From Taeniopygia guttata (taxonomy: Eukaryota > Chordata > Aves > Passeriformes > Estrildidae): DNA of 64,000 nucleotides. Within the stretch, counting starts at the first letter, position 1; each line of letters starts with the position of its first letter. The notes under the pieces are model-generated. The model was given only the letters and a program-made list of their open reading frames with translations. It had not been told where the DNA came from and did not search any database. The DNA is taken from the NCBI RefSeq assembly GCF_048771995.1, contig NC_133044.1, positions 1,694,001-1,758,000 of the forward strand, in the 5' to 3' direction. Position numbers and translations under genes: made by a program. Below are positions 1 to 11,470 of the stretch, piece by piece.

Positions 1-304
1 CCCAGCGCCTGGCATTCCATTTCCTGCTTTATTGAAGGAAAAAAAAAAGGAAAAGGGAGAAAGGGAGGCTCTTCACCCTTCAGAAAGCCAGTGAGCGAAA
101 GGAAAAATGGAAAAATGCTGCTGTGACTCCATCCTCCAAGGTGAAGGCTCAGCAGGGCGGGATGTTCTTCCACTCCCCAAGCAGCAAAACTGAACTTTGT
201 CAGAGCATGCTGGGGAGCAGATGCTCAGCTCTGAAGTGAGTAGATGGTGGCCAGAAGAGGCAGAAAAGTGGCCCAGCTCCTGGTCCCTGTGGGGGAATAC
301 TCAC

Positions 305-3300
305 ATCTATCATGGTCCTCCAGCCCTCTGTCTTCCCCGAGAGCAGGGGCTCGGGCCGGGCCAGCCCCGCGTTGTTGATGCAGACGTCCACGCCCTGGTG
401 AAGGGTCCTGATGGCCGAGAACATGGACAGGATCTCCTCCTCGTTGGACAGGTCACACTTGTACGGGATCAGCGTGCCCGGGTAGCCAGCGCTCTGGCAC
501 TCAGCTGCCAGCTTCTGGGGAGACAGAGCAGGAGGGCAACAAACAGCCATCAGGATGGGAAAAACAGCAAAACAGGCAGCAGGGAGGGGGAAAACAGCCA
601 TCAGGATGGGGAAACAGCAAAACAGGCAGCAGGGAGGATGGAAACAGCCAGTAGGATGGGAAAACCAGCAAAACAGGCAGCAGGGAGGATGGAAACAGCC
701 AGCAGGATGGGGAAAACAGCCAGGAGGATGGGAAAAACAGGCAGCAGGGAGGATGGAAACAACCAGCAGGGAGGAGAAAAACAGCCATGGGGAAAACAGG
801 CAGCAGGAAGGGAAAAACAGGCAGCAGGAAGGGGGAAAGGAGCCAGCAGGAAGGATGGAACAAGCCAGCAGGAAGCGGGGAAAACAGGCAGCAGGAAGGA
901 TGGAAAGAGCCAGCAGGGAGGATGGAAACAGCCAACAGGAAGGGGGAAAAAGAGCCAGCAGAGAGGATGGAAAGAGCCATCATCCCCTCTCTCCATAGAG
1001 CAGCTTATCCAGCCACTCCTGAAACTAAACCTCAGGGCTAACCTAACCCAGCTGAAAAGCAGGCACTGGGGAAGAATCTCTGGGATGCTAATTAAGAAAA
1101 AGGAGAAGCTGAGAGCTTCAGCCTTTCAGTTTCTGAACCCAGGGCACGCTCAGTGCCCGTCCAGCACCCTGGGCAACACAAATCCCTCCTGCCCTGGCAC
1201 CAGGCTGCACGTCTGCCAGGCTGACAATTCCTCGTTAGCCATGCCCAAGGATGACTCCAGCTATCCCAGCCCTTTGTCAGGCTGGTGATAGGAAGCCGAG
1301 GAAAGGCCGGGAGCTGCTGCCACATCTCCGAGGGTGCCCTTTCCCCTGACACTAATGAGAAGCAGCATCTCCTCCCCGACGTGTCACAGCAGTGCAGTGA
1401 CAGTGACAGCTCCCAGCGCCAGGCAGCAGCCACATGATGTCTGGCTCCTGCGGGGAGATGGATTTTGGCTACAAACACCCACCAGGTCACCGGAGCGCAT
1501 GGCCCGTGGCGGTGTCACCAACAGTGACACGGCAGCGAGTGCCCTAACGCCCTGCTCCTGCCATGGGCAGCTTTCCCACTCCTCCCTGCATCCCAGGCAC
1601 TGCCATTCCCAGCCTTTCAGAAAAGGAGGAGTGCAGGAATCTCCTGGAATCACCAAGCTCTGAGCTCCTGCCCTGCAGAGGGACAAGCACCAGCCCATCC
1701 CCAGCCCTCCCCGCAGCCCAGCCTCGTTCACTTGAGGCACTCTGGGGTAAATTTGGACCATGAAGCGCTCTGGGGCTGCTTGGTAAATGGTTTTCAGCGT
1801 TTCCCAGGATGAGACCCTGAGCAGGCAGCTGCAGCTTTGCTGCTTTGCCTTCCCCAGACCCCAGCAGCTCCCATGGCCCACAAGCCAAAAGCAGCCCAGG
1901 GCAGAGCTGTGGTGCAGGGGCTGCTCTCCTGCCTGTTCCCAGCTCAGGGCAGGCCCTGCAGAACCCAGGAATGATTATTATTGCTCTCACAGCACCAGGA
2001 GGGGACGGGCTGAGCCGAGTCTGAGATCGATCCATCCCAGCAGCATCCCCAGAGAGCCCTGCCAGGCTGGGCTGGCAGCATCTCTGCCTGAGCAAAGGTG
2101 CCCCCAGCACTGAATCCCACCTCTCTGTGCCCTCCTGGGGCTGCCTGCACTTTGCTATCCTTGCTGATGATGTGCTGATGGGAGTGGGAAAATATATTCC
2201 TTTATATATTCCTTTATATATTCCTTTATATATTCCTTTTCACCATTGGAGCACTTGAGAAAACAGTCCAGGAGGGGGAAAATCTGCAAGAGCAGCGTTT
2301 AGGAAATTCACAGCAGTACCAAGGGCTGCTGGAAGGTTCTAAACTGCTCCAGGGATGAGGCCTTGTCCCTGCAAAGATACAGGAGGGGAAAAGGGGCAAA
2401 AGGACCATGAACTGGTGTGTGAATCAAGCAACGCCAGAGATGTTCAAAAATGAGAAATACAAGCAGGATCTGTGCCAGGAGAGCTGGCTGGAGGGAAGAG
2501 GGGCCACCAACAGGGACAGGAAAGGACAGACAAGCTCAGTGACAGCCCCGAGGGACACAGGGCTGTGTTCCACAGCTGTTCCCATGTCCAGCTGCCACTG
2601 CCACCTCTCCCTGCTCAGCACAGACACAGATCAAGGAGCAGAGGAAGCCAGGGGTGTCCAGGGCTTCCCTCTGGCTGCCCTGGGACCCTGGCAGGGGTCA
2701 GGAACCCCCCTGGACAGAGCCCCCAGAGACACTGTCTGTGATCTCTGCCCATGGAAAAGAGTTTTCAATCTTACAGGATGAATTACCAGCTCTGAGGGTT
2801 TGATATCAGTAATAATTAAGTGTGGCACGGGTGCAAAAGTAAATTTTAGGATTCTAGCTTAGGGGTCCAAAGGGGACAAGATGGAGGAAATTGGGTGTGC
2901 CTTGTCCTTTTTCTCCTTCTTCATGCCCTCCATGTTTCACTGTGGTGTTGGCATTTTTCTGTTGGTTCAGGCTGGGGACACACTGTCCAACGTAGGTGAC
3001 AGATATTGGCACGTTATTGTAAATCCAGCACAGGTAGTTTGTGGTATTTAATGTTTGTACCATCCCACTGAGGGCAGAGCCCCACACGCTGCCCTGCAGG
3101 ACAGAGCTGCGGCAGGGCAGCAGAACATGTTAGAGATAAACAGAATAAACAACCTTGAAACAGCACAGACCAATTATGGCTTCTGCTTTGGCAGCGGGGC
3201 TGACAGACAGAGACTTTCTACAATCTGGGAATAATCAATACCACAGATTTTGACACCCAGCCAGCCTCCAGCTCCACCAGGAGGAAGGACTTCCACCCTG

Positions 3301-6300
3301 GGAGAAAAGCTCCTCTGACACCACCGACCAGGGAAATCAAATCCCTCTCAAACCTTTCTTTCCCTGTCTGGTGTCTCCAGCACAGCTCCTTTCATCTCTC
3401 AGGCTGCACTTGTGCTAACAAATTCTCTTTGAAAACCAAGTGCTGACATCCAGGCAGGGCTGAGCAGTGCTTCAACCATCTACAGATAAAGAGTCATCAC
3501 AGACTCTTCAAAGAAACATCAACTGCAGGCAAGTTTGCAAGAGAGTTTTGAAAAGCATCTTGCAGCTACAGGAGCTCGCCGAGGTTTTGGGGTTTTTTTC
3601 AGAGCATCCATTAAGTCACTCGAGTGATGCTCATTCCACTTTGGACACACCACATGCACAAGGAGGAAAGAAAAAAAAAGGAGAAAAAAAGCTGGTTTTC
3701 CAGATTCCATAACCAACTTGAGAGTGAGCAGGTAATACATCAGTACAGACGAGGCCAGTGCAAGTCCAGCAGCTGGAGATGGAAATCTGTTGGAATTTGT
3801 GGTATTGATGATTCTGAGATTGTAAAAAGTCTCTTATTTTTTGCCTTGTTTCTAAAGAAGAAGTTATAATTTGTGTGCTGTGTTCAGAAATCACCAGTCC
3901 TCCCCTGAAGGGGTTAAAGCTCTTTGTGCACATGGGGCACGGTGCCCTGCATCCCCATTCAGTCCTGGTGAAATGGTTATACAGAATTAATTGATATAAA
4001 AATGTTAAGGGGCTCTAAAGAGGAGGGAAAAGGAAGGAAGGAGTCAAGTAGGGCTTTATTTGGTAAAGCATCCCATGAACTCCAGACACATTTAGTTCAG
4101 AGAGAGTAAAGCCAGAAGGAGCCATTAGGTGATTTTTGCCCTAACCTGCCATTCATCACAGGTGCTTGTGTCCTGCTGCCTGAGCCTGTGCTTGAACACA
4201 GAGCTGCACCAAGAAACCAACTGGAAAAGCACCGAAATCACCCCAATTATTTTGCTATCTAAAGGAAATGAAGGAGAAAAACTGTAACAAACAGCACCAC
4301 AGCTGTGAAAGAAAACTGGGGGCTCACAAACCCTTTCATTCCCCTGACTGGCAAGTCTGAAGCTGCTTTTAATCAAGATTTAATAACAGTACCACAGCAT
4401 AATAGAGCTGTACAGTGAATAAAGCACCGGGGTGAGGCTTATTTATTTATTTCCACAGCACTCTGTGACCATGAGTGACATTCAGAGCTGTGTCCCCACT
4501 GCCAGACGGAGAGAATCCCACCCAGAGCTGCTTGGCCCATAGGAACCAAGGATAAATATGGTAAATATCCCATTCCCCATTTCTTCCCAGGCACTGGAGC
4601 CAGGCTCCTGCTAAGCTGGTTTTGGCTGAGCTGGGATGCTGGGATGCATCATCACACCTCATCACACCTCCCCAGAGCTGGAGCTGTGCTGGGATCACAG
4701 CTGGGATTGGGAACACAGCTGGGAATGGGATCTCTGCTGGGAATGGGATCTCTGCTGGGAATGGGGTCCCTGCTGGGAATGGGATCACTGCTGGGATTGG
4801 GGTCCCTGCTGGCACTGGGGTCCCTGATGGGATTGGGGTCCCTGCTGGGATTGTGTAAGGGATCACTGACAGCTGCCCCCAGCTCCCAAATTCGGGTGCC
4901 AGGTGCTGGATCTCATCCCAGCCCAGGTGTGTGACCCCTGGAGGAGGCTCCAGCCCATCCCAGCCCTGCCAGGAGCAGCCAGGGGCACACTCAGCTGCAG
5001 CTGCTGCTGTCCAACATCTGCAGCCACATCTGCCAGCCCAATCCCAGCTAAGCTGGGCCAGGCAGGGACAGGAATCCAGCATTTCCCAGAGCCAGGGTGG
5101 CACAAACCCACCTGGGACTGCCCCAGGAATTACTGCCAGCCAGGAAATCCCTGCTGGCACTGCCCACCAGGACACAGGAGACAGGGAAAAACTCGACTTG
5201 GGCTCTCTGCAGAGCTTCAACTGCTCATTAACCCCAGGGAAAACACCACTGTGTTTTCTGCACAGCACCAGGGCTGCTCTTGTCACACCTCTACCCTGGG
5301 CACTCTCCTAAAACCCAAAACCATCCAGAAACTCCCCTCTGTGTCCAACTCTCCTCCTGCACAGCCCTCGCACCTTCCCAGGACAGCTGCCAGGCTTTCC
5401 ACGGGGAAACTGAGGCACAGGACAGCCTTCCTTGCAGCACACAACCCCCATCCCAGCTCCAAAATCCCAGGAAATGCTCGGTTATTATTTCTTTTTAGGG
5501 CTCTGAGCAGGGTGTTGCTGCTCCATTGCAAACCCCAGGGAGCAGAAGAGCAGCAGAGAAGGGGGGGTTGGTGCAAAGTGACATTCTTAAAGCACATTTT
5601 GGGGAGAAAGAGGAGGAATCCAACCTGGTTGAACCCCCCTGAGCTTCAGGGCTGAGGCAATCCAGGAGGACAGAGCAGTATTTGCTCCCCTCACTCTGAC
5701 AGCAATTTGGGATCTCTGCTGTTTATCAGGACAGGATCTGGTCAGGGACAAGTGGCAATAAAAGCTCTTCAGAGGCCTTGAGCCCACCAGCCCCAGGCAA
5801 AGCCTTGGCCAAACACAGAACAAACCCCTCCCCAGGCCAAGGAGACTCTGAAGGTCACCCACTCCACAGGGACCGTGCCCTGGGATCTTTCCTGCCTCAG
5901 GATTGGGGAAACCTGAGGGAACAGCCCAGGAAACCCAACCCAGCTGCTGGGCAGAGGGACAGACCCACCAGGGACAGACAAAATGCCAAAATGGAACCAG
6001 GGGAGCCCTAAACCACCAATGTGATCTGCCTGCAAGTAATTAAACACCACACTCAGCAATTAGCTGTTAATTATCCTCCATGGGGTCCAGAGCCTCCCTT
6101 GCACCTCAGGGTTCATGGAAGTGACCAGAGAGCCCAAAAATGGATGCTCAGATCCCACGAGGAAGACTCAGCTCCTTCTTCCTCCTCCCACACAGCCTCC
6201 TCAGAGCCTGGGCTGCTCCAGCCTGCAATCAATTGCTCAGCTTATCAAAGGCTGTTTCCTGAGCAAGATCTAACCTTGACAAAGCAGGCCCTGGTTATAA

Positions 6301-9300
6301 ATGTTACCTTTGATCAATACCTGTCACAAATGCATTGGAATTAATTGGTTAAACCTTGTCTCTTAAGTCACATTTATTGCTTCCTGCACGGCTCTGCTCT
6401 CAGCACGCCGACAAAGACAGGGGGAAAAATGGATTTCTTTTGGAACACGGCATCCATGGTGTCCCTGGTCACACCAGAGGAAGGCAACCAAGCTGCTGGA
6501 AGATTTCCAGTGACCTGGAGCAGGTGGGAGTGTCCCAGCTGGAGCATCTCCCACCAGTGACAGCCCCAGCCAGGCTGCAGATCCAGGGCTCTGACACCAT
6601 GGATGGAGGGAGAGCACCTGCCAGCAGCTCTGCCACTCTCTAGAAATGTAAAATAAACCAATTTTAATGATTAAAATTGTAGTATCAGCATCGCTGCAAA
6701 CCCTTGGAAACAGCTCCCTGTCTCCTGCCTTCCTGTGCTGCAGAGTCCCTCTGAGCCAGAAAAACCCACCCAAACCTTCCCCAGCCCAGGGAAGAACCCT
6801 GCAAAATAAAACTCACATATCTCACTGAATAAAAGCCCAGAGAGGGCTTTGCCAGCTGGGAGGGCAGGAACATTCTGTCCCATGCATGTGCAAATTCTCC
6901 CCTTTTTTGTGCTGCTGCAAGCACAGACACCAAACACAAACTCCTGGAGAAGAGCAGGGGGAAGCTGAGGAGCACCAGAGTGGCTGTGCCTGTAAACCTC
7001 AGCGAGTCTCTGCACCCTGGAGACCCCAGGAGCAGCAAGGGGGTCCCTGTGAGGGTGAACATCACCCAAGGAGCATTTCCCCAAAAAAATCCTGCTCTTC
7101 CAAGCTGCTAAAAACATTTGGCTGCTTCATTCAAGCTCCTGACTTGGAACGCGTGGCGGTGTCTGGAGAGCAGCAAACGCTGCTGAGCTCACGCCAACAA
7201 GTCCTTGACAGCTGTTAGTACCTCCAGGCTCTGTGTCCAAAACAAGCCTTCAACCTGAATTACCTCCTGGCATGCACAAGGAAAATGCAGCCACTTTAAT
7301 TCTATTTTATTCCTCGACGTCTGACTGTTAAAGCTCCTGTTTGGTGACCCACACGAAGAATCTGAGGCAGCAGAAGCAGCAGGAGTGGGGAGCACAGGGA
7401 GCAGAGAGGGAAACGTGGCCAGTGGAAGGAAAAAAAAAAAAAATCCTTCTGCAGTTTTGGTTTTTTTGGGGCTTTTTTTGGTGAGCCATGAACATTTTTA
7501 TTCCAAAAGCCAAATAAAGACCACTGGAGTTGTGACACGGGTTTAATGCCAAACACGCAACTTTGCAAATCCTTCGTTATCTTGCCTCCAGCCCTTATCT
7601 GATTTTCCAAGAGATTAAGAAATCTTGACATAGCATTTATTGCCCGAGCTAAATCCCCACTAGACAACCTGCTCTTTCAGTCAGCTGGAGGTTACAAAAC
7701 CGCCTCACACAGAGTTCCAGCCATTTTACCTTAAAACTGATTATTTTCATGAACTTTAATGAAATGTGATGTTGCTGTGCTGCAAAGTGAGCTCTGTGTT
7801 CCAGGTTTCACACCCTGCTGTTTGCCCTCTTTCCATCTCAAGCTTCCTTGGAGCACCCCAGGAGAGTGGGAGGTGTTCCTGCCCATGGGGGTTGGAGTGG
7901 GATGGTTCATAGGTCCCTTCCAGCCCAAACCACCTGGGATTCCATAATTCTGTTACCTACAGCTGTGATGCTCTGGCATCACCAAACCCTCAACTCCTTC
8001 ACATTCCCCTTCTCTCCTCCCTCCATCACTGTGCTCCAGTCCTCAGAGCATCCCTCAAATCCCTCCCCCAGTCAAATCCCCAGCTCAACGCTTCCAAATC
8101 TGGATATCTTCCTATTTTATTTTAATTTAATTTAAAGGAAAAGCCTCAAGGTGAATCTCCTGGAGGAAAGCTCCATGCCCAGCTCTGAAGCTGGCAGGAT
8201 TGGGTACAAAGTTCCCACAGCATCCCTGGCAGCCAGGAGGTGACAGAGCTGTTCCCACAGTGACCCTGGATCCCCCCAGGCTCCAGCACCGCTGGGATTT
8301 TCTTCCTCGTTAAGGAAACATGCTGGACAATAAATAAACCCAGAATAGCAGCGGAGCAAAACACAGTCCAGACACCCAGCAAAACAAGTGACAGCGCTGC
8401 AGACACACTCGGGTCCCAGGCAGGAGGGAGGGAACAGGGACAAACACCAGCGGCTGTGGGAACACCTGTGTGACACAGCACAGGGCACTGGGGAGCAGCC
8501 CGGCACACCTGCAAACATCAATCGATCACCAATCAATCATCAATACAGGAGTGATCGCTCCTGGTGCACATTCAAATCAAAACACAAAGCCTTCCAGCAC
8601 TGCTCCTTTTTAAACCCACGCTACTGTATTTTGGCCAGGAAAGGTTCAGAAAGGAAGGAAACTCACGTGAAGCTGCATTGATTTCTTTCCCAAGGGACAA
8701 GATTCCAGAATAAAACCCAAGCAGCGATATTGGCAATCACTTTCTGGAGGGGAAAGGGAAGCTACAACATCTTTGCAGCATCCTTTGCCAGGCACCCCGA
8801 GGCTCCAGCACATCCAACGGGGCACCTGCACCTGGGAAAGCCTCTGGAGAGTTTCCCTGCAAACCGCAGCACCAAAACCCTGGCAAGCCCAAAATCAGCA
8901 GCGAGCCCAAAGGACGCTGAACCGAGTCCCGCTGCTGCTCCCTCCTCTCCGTGACACGCAAAGAAAAAAGGGAAAAGTTTGGCTTTTCCCAAGCACTTCT
9001 CTACTCAACCCCACTTAGCAACGCCACCCATGCCAAGCTTTGCTTTCCATGAATTTTGGACCATTTATTCTCAGTGCAGGCAGCTGTGCAGAGCCCTTAT
9101 CACCTCGGTAGGGAAACACAAGCCTGGATATTTTAAAGGTCTCCTTTAGCTCCAAACACTCAGCACGGCAGTATTTAGGATGACCAAAACTTATTTCCTC
9201 TCTCAGAGGAAACTTCCTAAACGGCAAATAAACCACTGCGAGGCACAGCTGACGGACGCACAGAAAGGATGTCGAGAAAACCCCTTCTTTTAAGCATCTT

Positions 9301-9745
9301 TATTGTAAAGCCAGCGCCAGCAGGTTTCTGAGGGGGCTCTGGGGATGCTCCTGGCAGGAGCGGAGCGTGTTTTAACACCGAGCAGCGCATCCCCGAGGGG
9401 CCGCATCCCCATCCCGCTGCCGGGGAGATGCTATTTTTAACCTGGATAAGAAGCGGCTAAATAAATAAATAAATAATAAATAAATAAATAAGAAAACCAC
9501 CTAAAAACACCCCAAAAACCAGCTTTCCCCTCTCCCCAGCGGGGCCGGGCATCCCCCGAGCGGGGTCCGGCCTCGTGGGGAGGCGCCCCCCGCCCCGCAG
9601 CCCTCGCCGGTACCTCGATCTTGTCGACGCTGCGGGCGCATCCCACCACCTTCATGCCGTGCTGCACCAGCGCCCTCGCCACGGCCGCGCCGATGCCCAC
9701 CGAGGCGCCGGTGACCAGCGCGACGCGCCCGGTCCAGCGCTCCAT
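305..9745 (-). CDS. DHRS11: DHRS11, short-chain dehydrogenase/reductase 11 (5' part, exons 1-2)
   Basis: Two coding exons are in the window. Exon 1 is 9745-9614 (44 codons, starting MERWTGRVALVTGASVGIGA) and exon 2 is 514-305 (70 codons, ending in GWRTMID). They join in phase 0 across a 9.1-kb intron, and the remaining exons lie beyond base 1. The Rossmann cofactor motif TGASVGIG (residues 12-19) and the INNAG motif in exon 2 mark a classical SDR. The sequence follows the human DHRS11 I recall almost residue for residue. Family knowledge: DHRS11 is an NADP(H)-dependent 3(17)-beta-ketosteroid and carbonyl reductase. The catalytic Ser-Tyr-Lys part is outside the window. Human DHRS11 has about five extra residues before MERW; here the first usable ATG is at MERW, just inside the CpG island. 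The exon 1 donor (GAG then GTACCG) is weaker than consensus, while the exon 2 donor is GTGAGT. Confidence 0.95.
535..985. repeat. Minisatellite, purine-rich (CAGCAGGGAGGATGGAAA-like units)
   Basis: Roughly 450 bp of degenerate tandem units of about 18-36 bp, built around AACAGCCAGCAGGAAGG and GGATGGAAA. It begins about 20 bp intronic of the DHRS11 exon 2 acceptor. The strand asymmetry (purine-rich plus, pyrimidine-rich minus) means the DHRS11 transcript carries a long C/T-rich tract just upstream of the exon 2 acceptor. Confidence 0.9.
2189..2242. repeat. AT-rich 12-bp tandem repeat
   Basis: Four near-perfect copies of a 12-mer (ATATATTCCTTT) in DHRS11 intron 1. No associated gene feature. 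Confidence 0.9.
4700..4861. repeat. 18-bp minisatellite in DHRS11 intron 1
   Basis: Nine 18-bp units of the form GCTGGGAATGGGATCTCT with scattered substitutions. Because 18 is a multiple of three, several frames stay open and spell six-residue repeats, so the translations here are artefacts. Confidence 0.9.
7890..7950 (+). mobile_element. CR1 LINE 3'-end fragment
   Basis: GTGGGATGGTTCATAGGTCC followed by CTTCCAGCCCAAACCA and a GGGATTCCATAATTCTG end matches the typical CR1 3' terminus. It is a short, 5'-truncated, diverged copy in DHRS11 intron 1. Confidence 0.75.
9455..9492. repeat. AAAT microsatellite
   Basis: A run of AAAT tetranucleotides in DHRS11 intron 1, about 120 bp from exon 1. Confidence 0.9.
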
Positions 9746-9815
9746 GGCCCCGGCCCGGCCCCGCCGCCGCCGCCGCGCACAAAGCACCGCCCGCCCGGGG
9801 ACACGCCCCGGGACA
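9530..9815 (-). promoter_or_regulatory. DHRS11: DHRS11 CpG-island promoter and 5' UTR region
   Basis: CpG-dense sequence surrounds DHRS11 exon 1, with a short GC-rich leader immediately upstream of the ATG at 9745 on the minus strand. I see no TATA box. The exact start site cannot be read from sequence; the tandem array at 9.8-10.4 kb abuts it and probably forms the proximal upstream region. Confidence 0.6.
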
Positions 9816-10400
9816 CGCCCCGGACACGCCCCGGGCTCCCGGGACACGCCCCGGACACGGTATGAGCATGGGGGCACGCCCTGGACACGCCCCTGGACAC
9901 GCCCCTGGCCAAGGGGGACACGCCCGGACACGGCATGCCCACGGGGGACACACCACGGACATGGCACGCCCATGGGGACATGCCCCAGACACGCCCCTGG
10001 TACACCCCTGGCCAAGGGGGACACGTCCTGGACACGCCCCTGGCCACGGGGGACACACCCATGGGGATACACCCATGGGGACATGTCCCAGACATGCCCC
10101 TGGGGACACACCCATAGGAACACGCCCTGGACACACCCATGGGAACACACCCCGGATACACCCATGGGGACACGCCCTGGACACGCCCCTGGCTACACCC
10201 CTGGCCACGGGGGACACGCCCCAGACACGGCACACCCATGGGGACACACCCCGGACACACCCCTGGACACGCCCCTGGCCACGGGGGACAAGCCACGGAC
10301 ACGGCATGCCCACGGGGGACACGCCCCTGGCCCCAGGGAACACACCCTGGACACACCCATGGGGACACGCCCTGGACACACCCATGAGGACACGCCCTCC
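9795..10400. repeat. GC-rich minisatellite upstream of DHRS11
   Basis: About 600 bp of degenerate units of about 20-24 bp, alternating GGACACGCCCCTGGCCACGG-like and ACACCCATGGGGACACGCCC-like forms. It lies 50-650 bp upstream of the DHRS11 ATG. Each unit carries CACGCCC or ACACCC boxes, the core recognised by KLF/Sp factors. The array keeps all frames open for long stretches on both strands, which explains apparent 200-290-codon reading frames that are not genes. Confidence 0.92.
10079..10099. promoter_or_regulatory. p53-type response element (two perfect half-sites, 1-bp spacer)
   Basis: GGACATGTCC, then C, then AGACATGCCC. Both decamers fit RRRCWWGYYY exactly. It is inside the DHRS11 upstream minisatellite, about 335 bp upstream of the DHRS11 ATG. 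The match is seen in the sequence; a regulatory role is inference. Confidence 0.4.
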
Positions 10401-11030
10401 CTGCGCTGAGTTTGCCAGGGCTCAGCTCCCGATTGGGAGCACGGTTGGGGTTGGGGTTTCATGCCCGGCATGAAAAGACGCGGGAGGGATGCGTAGAGCA
10501 GGGAGCCAGCAGGCAAGCAAGGTTTGGAGAGGGGTGAAATGGGTGTGCAGAGAGCAGAGGGTGAGCAGCGTGGTGGAGGGGGTGTTATCCCCCTCAAATA
10601 ATGCCCCAGGAAGCAGATTAATTGGAATAGAAGAGGCATGATGGGTGTTGATTGATGAAAGAAAACTGTGGGATTTAACAATGCCCCCAGAACGGCCCCG
10701 TGCTGCCCTTGGGCACAGCCCCCAGGCCAGGATTTCCAGAGCAGAGCCCCCAGCAGCTCCGTGGCCATCCCTCAGCCCAGCTCCTGGAAGCAGAACAGGC
10801 ACCTGATGCAGAGCAGTGCCAGGCTGGGACTGTGCCACCAACACAACCAGGCCCTGCTGGGCTGGCAGCAACTCCACATCCCCAAACCACAGCCCTGCAG
10901 GAGCACAGAGCCTGGTTTCCAAGGATCTGTCCTTTCCCAGACCAGCTTTCCTCACCTTGCCCCCACCTGAACCAAACTGAGCACTCCCCGAGTACAAACA
11001 TAGACTCCCAGCTTTACTATGCATATTAAT
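10401..11030. other. Spacer between DHRS11 upstream array and GGNBP2 3' end
   Basis: About 600 bp of unique sequence without a supported gene. GGNBP2 is expected to terminate in this direction, just before 11041. Confidence 0.6.
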
Positions 11031-11040
11031 AAATATTCTT

Positions 11041-11046
11041 TATTTA
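11041..11046 (-). terminator. GGNBP2: GGNBP2 poly(A) signal AATAAA
   Basis: On the minus strand AATAAA reads from 11046 to 11041, about 425 bp after the GGNBP2 stop codon. The 3' UTR between (11470-11047) is AT-rich with A-runs. Cleavage is expected about 10-30 bp further on. Confidence 0.7.
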
Positions 11047-11470
11047 AATTTTTGCACATTGCGCTTTAACATATTACATCCAAAACATTTTGCAAATGGA
11101 TGTCTACTTTGTAAAATCTTATATTCAGCTCCTTGTCATTCTGTACAGAATTATAGGTACAACATTACTTTGCCACTAGTTTGCTTTTTGTAAGTCTCAC
11201 AGGAAGAGAAACATTGAATGAAAAGAGATGGCTTAAATTAGAAGAGAGGCTTGCACAGCTACTCAACTAAAGATACAAGCCTGGAGAAAGAACAAAATTA
11301 AGGAAATCACCTCCACCAGCCTCCCCATGAAAAAAAAAAAAAACAAGAAAAAAAAAAAAGAATCACATTAATTTAAGATAAAATTTTGCCGTAAGTCACT
11401 AAATTAAGTTTGGAAGGAGAAGGCGCAGTAGTCATCTCGAGTTTCAGTGACAGACAGAGTTGGATTAGGT

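Larger units (their letters stand above)
515..9613 (-). other. DHRS11: DHRS11 intron 1
   Basis: This 9.1-kb intron contains no exon I can support. It holds a 450-bp minisatellite at its 3' end, an 18-bp minisatellite near 4.7-4.86 kb, a short AT-rich 12-mer array near 2.2 kb, a CR1 3' end at 7.9 kb and an AAAT microsatellite near 9.46 kb. The open frames in it are by-products of GC-rich or repetitive sequence and resemble no protein I know. Confidence 0.85.

Noticed and set aside
197-1288. A 363-codon plus-strand open frame rich in Gly, Gln, Lys and Arg
   Set aside because: It runs through the 535-985 minisatellite and antisense to DHRS11 exon 2. Repeat periodicity explains the lack of stops.
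4447-5286. A 279-codon minus-strand open frame with GTPIPAGTP-like repeats
   Set aside because: It spans the 18-bp minisatellite (a multiple of three) in DHRS11 intron 1 and shows no splice or homology support.
9437-10768. Several 190-290-codon open frames on both strands with VSRACPHG- or HAPDTPL-like repeats
   Set aside because: These are translations of the GC-rich array upstream of DHRS11. All frames are open because the unit lacks stops.
11310-11375. A-rich tract as a possible processed-pseudogene tail
   Set aside because: It is inside the GGNBP2 3' UTR on the opposite strand and has no retrocopy upstream.
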